Below are positions 58,953-64,000 of a DNA stretch of 64,000 nt, one piece after another. The DNA is from Symbiodinium natans (Eukaryota; Sar; Dinophyceae; Suessiales; Symbiodiniaceae): NCBI GenBank assembly GCA_905221605.1, contig CAJNDS010002290.1, forward strand, positions 450,001-514,000. Reading direction: 5' to 3'. The notes under the pieces were generated by a model that worked only from the letters and a program-made list of their open reading frames with translations, made no database searches and was not told the origin of the DNA. The stretch's first letter is position 1. Each line of letters starts with the position of its first letter. Both the position numbers and the translations under genes were made by a program.

Positions 58953-59061
58953 CTAAGGTTGTGCCCCTAAAGGTCGCCCTTCATATGATCTTATTTTGGC
59001 CATTATACTACCTTAAGGATCTTTAAACGGCTCCCTGAAACCCAAAAGCACAACCTTAACA
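58953..59061 (+). mobile_element. Inverted-repeat element, family H
   Basis: The left arm CTAAGGTTGTGCCCCTAAAG pairs with AAAAGCACAACCTTAACAG on the right. The centre has TTATTTTGGCCATTATAC. A related left end lies at 52269. It sits in a CCCTAAA tract. Confidence 0.65.
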
Positions 59062-59094
59062 GTCCAAGGTACCTTACCCTAAACCCTAAACCCT

Positions 59095-59175
59095 AGACTC
59101 TCGACCCCCGTCGGCCGAACTTCCTGAGCTTAAGATCCTGCGACTGCTTCGCGCATCGGGGATTTCGTTGCAGTT
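59095..59175 (+). CDS. Candidate exon, Leu-rich helix
   Basis: After CCCTAG a frame reads SRPPSAELPELKILRLLRAS and then GISLQ. A possible donor is GTTGCA|GTTTGG. The acceptor would be the last base of a degenerate telomere unit (CCCTAG|A). Confidence 0.3.
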
Positions 59176-59621
59176 TGGGTGGTTTCGGTGTTTTTTTTTT
59201 TTCAGGTTTAGGGTTTAGGCCTCCTGAGGGTTCAGCGTTTCAGGTTCAGAGTTTAGTTTAGGGTTCAGGGTCAGAATCCCACAATTCCTGCGTTGCACTT
59301 CTGTTTTTGGACCTCGAACGTCTCCCAACATCCTGAAAACATCCCCTATGTGGGCGTGACAAAGCATCCCGGCACCACCCAAACCGATCCATGTTGTGTT
59401 CTACATGGCTGGCCCTCGCCCTAAACCCCAAACTCTAAACCCTAAACACTTCGTGCCCTGCAGCCTACAAGGCAAGGCCAAAACCCTGAACTCGAAACCC
59501 GAAGCCCTAAACCCTAAACCCTAAACCCTAAACCCTAAACCCTAAACCCTAAACCCTAAACCCTAAACCCTAAACCCCTGCATGACGAGCCTACTCGAAG
59601 TCTCTCGTATCTCTGCAACAG
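59176..59621. repeat. Spacer and CCCTAAA array
   Basis: A T-run lies at 59190-59202; short TTTAGGG follows. Unique sequence runs to 59410, then CCCTAAA at 59505-59577 (about ten units). Confidence 0.85.
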
Positions 59622-59660
59622 GGCGCCCTGGATGGACTTGTCTCCTGGCCCGCTTCCTAG
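59622..59660 (+). CDS. Candidate micro terminal exon
   Basis: The acceptor TCTCTGCAACAG|G gives GALDGLVSWPAS and TAG at 59658-59660. Only 39 bases, so weak. A G-run (59663-59679) follows. Confidence 0.2.
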   Translation, partial: GALDGLVSWPAS

Positions 59661-59696
59661 GGCGGGGGGGGGGGGGGGGAGTATACACATAAATAG

Positions 59697-60192
59697 CCCT
59701 AAACCCTAAACCCTAAACCCTAAACCCTAAACCCTAAACCCTAAACCCTAAACCCTAAACCCTAAACCCTAAACCCTAAACCCTAAACCCTAAACCCTAA
59801 ACCGTTTGGAGTAAGTAAATAACTCGCAGTTTGGGTGGGTGGTAAAAAGCAGCGATGGATGAAACCATAAAGGCACCCGGGAAGAAGCAGCCTGAGCCCT
59901 GAACATGATGGAGCCCAGGACCCTACAAGCCCCAAATCTAGGGCAACTTCAGTCCCAATTTCGGGCAGCTGGTCCTGCCCATTTAACCATCATATACACC
60001 TTCGCAACCCGGTGCCCATAACGTCGTAGTGCTTCTGCCTCCGGGGCCCTGGAGCCCTAAACTCTAAACCTCCTAAGCCCTGAAACCCGAAGGCCCCAGA
60101 CCACGCCCTGAGCCCTGAACCCTAAACCCTAAACCCTAAACCCTAAACCCTAAACCCTAAACCCTAAACCCGAGGTTCGAAATTTGGTTCAG
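59697..60192. repeat. CCCTAAA arrays
   Basis: About 15 perfect units lie at 59697-59802, then spacer 59805-60110 without a supported exon, then units at 60115-60172. Confidence 0.9.
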
Positions 60193-60255
60193 CGCCTGTC
60201 ACAAGCCCATCTCCTTCTGCACCGGGCCTGAGCTGGGAAGCCCGGGCTTTTTAGA
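60193..60255 (+). CDS. Candidate exon
   Basis: After TTTGGTTCAG a frame reads ACHKPISFCTGPELGSPGFL and stays open into the following CCCTAAA tract. The right boundary is unknown. Confidence 0.25.
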
Positions 60256-60262
60256 GTCCCAA

Positions 60263-60626
60263 GCCCTAAACCCTAAACCCTAAACCCTAAACCCTAAACC
60301 CTAAACCCTAAACCCTAAACCCTAAACCCTAAACCCTAAACCCTAAACCCTAAACCCCAAACCCTAAACCCTAAACCCTAAACCCTGAACGGCCCTCAAG
60401 TAGGGCGGCGCAGGCACCGAGCCTTGGGCGAAACTGCAGGGTTTTGGGGTTTTGGGTTGTGAATGTGTACGTGCAACAGGCCCTTACCCTAAACCCTAAA
60501 CCCTAAGCCCTAAACCCTAAACCCTAAACCCTAAACCCTAAACCCTAAACCCTAAACGCTAAACCCTAAACCCTAAACCCTAAACCCTAAACCCTAAACC
60601 CTAAACCCTAAACCCTAAACCCTAAC
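60263..60626. repeat. Two long CCCTAAA arrays
   Basis: About 18 units lie at 60263-60388 and about 20 at 60487-60626, each with only a few substitutions. Confidence 0.95.
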
Positions 60627-60665
60627 CCCCCCCCCCCCCTTTTTTTTTTTGGGGGGGGGGGGGGG
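60627..60665. repeat. C-run, T-run, G-run
   Basis: About 13 C, 10 T and 16 G in direct succession. The C and G runs can pair around a T10 loop. It follows directly on a CCCTAAA array. Confidence 0.9.
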
Positions 60666-61064
60666 TTGCGGGGGCTTATGCTAGAGTTTGGGTTTTTGCA
60701 CCCTAACCCGAAACCAGGAGCCAAAAGGCTTAGCGCCCTGGAGTCTGGGACAGAGGGTTTAGGGTTCAGGGTTCAGGGTTTAGGGTTTAGGGTTTAGGGT
60801 TAAATCCTCAAAAGGTGTATGTATATTCAACGCCTAAACCCTAATTTTGCAGTTTAAACCGTAAACCCTAAAGCCTCTAGTCCTGGCAGAGGGCTTCAGC
60901 TGGATGGAGGGTTTCGGGGGTGTTCCGAGGTTTCGTGGGCTGCTGCCTTTCGGGGGGACTCTGCCCTTCAGAGTAGAGTGTGTCGGGCTTTCTTTACATT
61001 CAGAAAGGTTTAGGGCTCTGGGGTTCCGATTTTGGGGTTTAGGTTTTGAAGGTTTCGGGCTGAG
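60666..61064. other. Spacer with TTTAGGG units and an open frame
   Basis: TTTAGGG lies at 60755-60802. A + frame at 60883-61005 (FSWMEGFGGVPRFRGLLPFG) is open for about 40 codons and could be an exon; boundaries are unclear. Confidence 0.4.
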
Positions 61065-61168
61065 GCGTCCGTAAGTGCAAAAAGTGCAAGTCTAGGCTGC
61101 AGCCCACGATGGCTCAGGTCGCTCCCCACATGCTGGAAGCAGACGACCTTCTTCTTTCAAGGCCTTAG
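61065..61168 (+). CDS. Candidate terminal exon with Lys/Cys cluster
   Basis: GGCTGAG|G opens a frame reading VRKCKKCKSRLQPTMAQVAP, then HMLEADDLLLSRP and TAG at 61166-61168. The K-C-K-K-C-K pattern may bind metal or nucleic acid. Residue mixture is good. Confidence 0.4.
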
Positions 61169-61325
61169 CAAAAGCATCAGAGTCAGCTTAAGCTGCAAAG
61201 CGCACGTCCCGCACCCTAAAACCTTGACCCCCTAAACCCTGAACCCTGACCCTTTTCGGGATTCTGTAGGGTTTAGGGTTTAGGGTTTAGGGTTTCGGGT
61301 TTAGGGTTTAGGGTTCAGGGTTTAG
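61169..61325. repeat. Spacer and TTTAGGG units
   Basis: TTTAGGG/TTTCGGG units at 61268-61325 lead directly into the next exon. Confidence 0.8.
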
Positions 61326-61469
61326 GGGAATTCCGTACTACGACCCAGTATGGAAAGTGCAGGTGCTTGCTCTCCAAGTCAATGGATTTGGTGAGGGATT
61401 TCAGGATTTGGCGGGGTTTGTTGTTCGAAGGGCGCAGCGGCTCCACATGTTCTGGTACAGGGATGACGG
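61326..61469 (+). CDS. Candidate internal exon (144 bases), unknown protein
   Basis: TTTAG|G, the last telomere-like unit, acts as acceptor. The frame reads IPYYDPVWKVQVLALQVNGF, then GEGFQDLAGFVVRRAQRLHM, then FWYRDDG, ending GACGG|GTTAAG. Very protein-like, aromatic-rich and without low complexity. One of the strongest candidates. The family is not recognised. Confidence 0.5.
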
Positions 61470-62074
61470 GTTAAGCCCTAAACCCAAATCTCGATTTAAA
61501 CCCTGAACTCTAACCAGCACAACAGCTATGGGCGTACATCTTCGCATCGAACTGATGGAAAGGGTCTACGGTTCAGGGTTTCACGTTTGGGGTTAAGTGC
61601 GCATTGCCGGTCGTCCCTCGCTCGCCCTGTTTGCTTCAGCACGTTTCCAGCAACGGCTGCGCTGCGGGGCAAAGACCCTGCACTCGCCCTTGCTGTTTCC
61701 CAAACCCTAAGCCCTAAACCCGGTACTAAACCCTAAAGCCAACAAGTACCCAACCCGCAACACGAACAACCAACTCGGAACAGATGTGAAAGCCTATGGC
61801 TTGAAGCTGATTGAGCTACAAGTACCTTAATGCAATCGGTGAGAACCCCACCCTACACCCTCAGGTTAGCAAATTGTAGAAAGTCCTTAGCCCAAAGCTG
61901 CCTATAGCTACCCTTGCACGTTCATGTAGGGTTTAGGGTTCCAAGCCTTTCTGCGAACGACTGGCCATAAGCTCTAGACACTACACCTTAAACCCGACAG
62001 TAGAACTTGTCTATAGGAACCCTAAGCCCTCACGCTTAAACCCTAAACCCAAAACCCTAAACCCCGCACACCCT
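61470..62074. other. Spacer with a three-frame-open exon-like piece
   Basis: After TTTGCTTCAG (61638) about 60 bases are open in all frames (for example PATAALRGKDPALALAVS), so I do not call an exon. Scattered CCCTAAA units occur elsewhere. Confidence 0.4.
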
Positions 62075-62150
62075 AGATGAGACCCTCTTGCTCATGCTCT
62101 GCTGGCATCCAAAGTTGCCGCCGGCGGCGGCCGTAAATCGCAGGCGCTGG
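62075..62150 (+). CDS. Candidate exon, Ala/Gly-rich
   Basis: A frame reads DPLAHALLASKVAAGGGRKS, then QALG. A second frame (LLLMLCWHPKLPPAAAV) is also open. The acceptor is not clear, although CCCTAG or GATGAG could serve. Confidence 0.25.
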
Positions 62151-62793
62151 GTCCGAAACCCTCTAAACCCTAACTTACCCTAAGCCCTGAAACCCCTTAG
62201 GGTTTCGGATTTAGGGTTTAGGGTTTAGGGTTTAGGGTTTAGGGTTTAGGGTTTAGGGTTTAGGGGTACGTGCTGCAGACTTGAACGCAAAGGTGAGGGT
62301 TAGGGCTTCGGGGCTTTTGGCTTCCAGGGCTTCGTGGACGGTTTAGGGTTTAGGGTTTAGGGTTTAGGGTTTAGGGTTTAGGGTTTAGGGTTTAGGGTTT
62401 AGGGTTTAGGGTTTAGGGTTTAGGGTTTAGGGTTTAGGGTTTAGGGTTTAGGTGGCACTGTGTGGCTGATCCACAGCCTAAGAGAGTGCCACGAGGTTTA
62501 GGCTCCAAATCTGCTGTACACGGGCTTAGGCCGGTTAGGGTTTAAGGCCTATTTGGGGTTTAGGGTTCAGGGTTTCAGGGTTTAGGGTTTCGGGTTCTTG
62601 TTCGTTTCGAACTTATGGGGACGGCATTCCTGCGCCCTGGGGTCCAGAATCCCGGGTTCGGGCTTAGTGCGCGTTGGCTCACGATACCGCCCCTAAACCC
62701 AACCTAAATTCAGTACAAACTATTCAGAATCCCCAAAGGCTTAGTGTTTCGGGCCTAAGCCCTAGAAACCCCCCCCAAAAAAGAAACTCAAAG
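62151..62793. repeat. TTTAGGG arrays and spacer
   Basis: TTTAGGG lies at 62210-62265 and 62340-62452 (about 16 units), with degenerate units to 62595. The spacer 62600-62790 has no supported exon. Confidence 0.9.
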
Positions 62794-62870
62794 GGGCCTG
62801 ATCAGCGAGCATCGAACTGGTGATTTCCTCCACCTGCGCTCCGCGGCTGATGGTTCGGTTGTAGGTCTCG
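62794..62870 (+). CDS. Candidate internal exon
   Basis: CTCAAAG|G opens a frame reading GLISEHRTGDFLHLRSAADG, then SVVGL. A donor at TGTAG|GTCTCG is plausible. The frame continues open but becomes telomere-like beyond 62890. Confidence 0.4.
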
Positions 62871-63160
62871 CGGTTCAGGTTCTAGGTTTAGGGGCAAAGT
62901 TTAGGGTTTCGAGTGTAGGGTTTAGAGAACAGAGTTCAGGGTTCAGGGCTGAGAGTTTAGGGTCCAGAGTTTTGGGACTGTAGAGGCCTAAGGCCTAACT
63001 TGAAACCTGCGACATCAAGCCATGGAAGTGCCCAAAGGGTTTTGAGTCTAGGGTCTAGGGTCAAGGGTCTAGGGTCTAGGGTTTAGGGTTTAGGGTTCAG
63101 GGTTTAGGGTTTAAGATGGTTTGGTGTCCGAATCCCGCAAGATCTCGAACCCCTCCAAGC
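62871..63160. repeat. Degenerate TTTAGGG/TCTAGGG units
   Basis: Degenerate units run to 62985. GTCTAGG units lie at 63047-63080, then TTTAGGG to 63112. No gene. Confidence 0.75.
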
Positions 63161-63234
63161 CCTACCTGAAGAACCCAGAAGCGGGTTTAGGGTTTAGGGT
63201 TTAGGGTTTAGGCCTACCTGAAGAACCCAGAAGC
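63161..63234 (+). repeat. Telomere-like insertion bounded by a perfect 22-bp direct repeat
   Basis: CCTACCTGAAGAACCCAGAA plus GC occurs at 63161-63182 and again at 63213-63234. Between the copies lie exactly 30 bases of TTTAGGG sequence. A third, diverged version of the downstream sequence (AAGAACCCAAGACCTACTTT) lies at about 63313. Confidence 0.9.
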
Positions 63235-63356
63235 TACTTCCTGCAGGTTTGCCTTCGAATCCTATAGGGGTTCTTTTCTAGTAGTCAGAGCCAAACCCCT
63301 AGAACGCTGCCCCAAGAACCCAAGACCTACTTTCGTGTAGGTTACCTACGAATCCC

Positions 63357-63640
63357 TAAACCCTAAACCCTAAGCCCTCAACCCTAAACCCTAAACCCTA
63401 AACCCTAAACCCTAAACCCTAAACCCTAAACCCTAAACCCTAAACCCTAAACCCTAAACCCGAATAGTCGGAGTCATAGCCTGCCAACCAAGGGTAGGGT
63501 TTGCTTTCTTAAGGTCGACCCTGAGCCCTGAGGCATGAATCCATAAGCCCAAAATGTCTAGGGTTTAGGGTTTAGGGTTTAGGGTTTAGGGTTTAGGGTT
63601 TAGGGTTTAGGGTTTCGGGTTTCGGGTTTAGGGTTTAGGG
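63357..63640. repeat. CCCTAAA and TTTAGGG arrays
   Basis: CCCTAAA lies at 63357-63462 and TTTAGGG at 63560-63640, with about 100 bases of spacer between them. Confidence 0.95.
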
Positions 63641-63936
63641 TTTGAACTTTGAGTAAAACTGACTTGGGTGCCCCAAGCCCCCCAGTCTTCCTGCAGACCC
63701 TCACAAAGGAGACTAAATTTCAAGAGAAGCTTGGCCCCAATCCCGAAATCCTACAAATCCTGAAATCTACACCCCGCACTCCTAAAGCCTAAACCCTAAA
63801 CCCTAAACCCTAGACCCTAAACTCTGGAAACCGAAACCTCGAGCGGGGTCACCAGCCTCCCCCCCCTACATCCCCAACCCCAAGCCCGAAACCCTTCAGG
63901 GTTCAGGTTCAGGGTTCAGGGTTTAGGTTTTGCAGC
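63641..63936. other. Spacer with CCCTAAA units
   Basis: A short CCCTAAA tract lies at 63788-63825, otherwise unique sequence. No supported exon before the final acceptor. Confidence 0.5.
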
Positions 63937-64000
63937 ACCCCGGAAAGCCGCCGCAGTTGTAAACCATCAACATGCAGCGTGGAGTTCGCGCCTTCAGCAC
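63937..64000 (+). CDS. Possible exon cut by the window end
   Basis: The acceptor GGTTTTGCAG is followed by a frame reading PRKAAAVVNHQHAAWSSRLQ that is open to the last base. The remainder lies outside the window. Confidence 0.3.

Noticed and set aside
1-64000. True chromosome end
   Set aside because: Telomere-like units occur throughout in both orientations, in short degenerate tracts between exon-like sequences. No terminal array is seen.
1-64000. rRNA, tRNA or 5S genes
   Set aside because: I looked for tRNA loop motifs and 5S internal promoter-like sequence and saw none that I could support by eye.

Overview
This window looks like nuclear DNA of a eukaryote, most likely a dinoflagellate (a Symbiodinium-like alga is a reasonable guess, not a proof). 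The basis is: plant-type telomere-like repeats (CCCTAAA/TTTAGGG) in dozens of interstitial tracts on both strands; no bacterial gene organisation; very short coding-like exons, all read on the + strand; acceptors of the form AG|G; and GC-AG as well as GT-AG introns. There are no rRNA, tRNA, CRISPR or bacterial mobile genes that I can recognise. Most of the 64 kb is intron or intergenic repeat.

The only gene I can name by family is at 40.3-41.2 kb. It is a two-exon P-loop kinase-like protein (adenylate kinase / FlaR 'topology modulation' type) with a 174-base GC-AG intron. Elsewhere I list about 45 candidate exons. They were chosen because a frame stays open from a plausible acceptor to a plausible donor or stop and reads like protein. 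Some carry recognisable pieces: a J-domain HPD segment at 22.4 kb, Cys-rich zinc-finger-like pieces at 13.6 and 15.3 kb, an RS-rich piece at 18.6 kb and an RG-rich tail at 38.4 kb. I cannot join them into complete genes. Each is a hypothesis, and short open frames also arise by chance.

Layout. 0-26 kb: telomere-like tracts alternating with small exons and short inverted-repeat elements; a CAC microsatellite at 2.9 kb; and a 1.9 kb block of altered telomere units (CCCCTAAA, CCCCCAAA) at 12.4-13.5 kb. 26.65-35.49 kb: a satellite-like tandem array of ten full units of 833-880 bp plus a 267 bp partial one, built of ~50 bp sub-repeats and free of telomere-like tracts. 35.5-43 kb: a TATTC microsatellite inside an inverted-repeat element, the P-loop gene, and an element that seems to form a complete intron. 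43-64 kb: more telomere-like tracts, exons and elements, plus a nested ~140/~390 bp repeat cluster at 49.2-50.8 kb whose two sides carry the same hairpin.

The most interesting signal is a set of at least ten small dispersed families with terminal inverted repeats (TIRs), typically 100-200 bp. In at least one family the TIRs seem to carry the splice sites: the left arm reads as a donor (|GTCCATG) and the right arm as an acceptor (CAG| or TAG|). Two copies fit exactly between coding-like frames. This is what intron-generating transposons ('introners') would look like. A second theme is that telomere-like tracts abut exons, giving GTTTAGGG donors on one side and CTAA-rich, pyrimidine-rich stretches on the other. 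One tract is bounded by a perfect 22-bp duplication.
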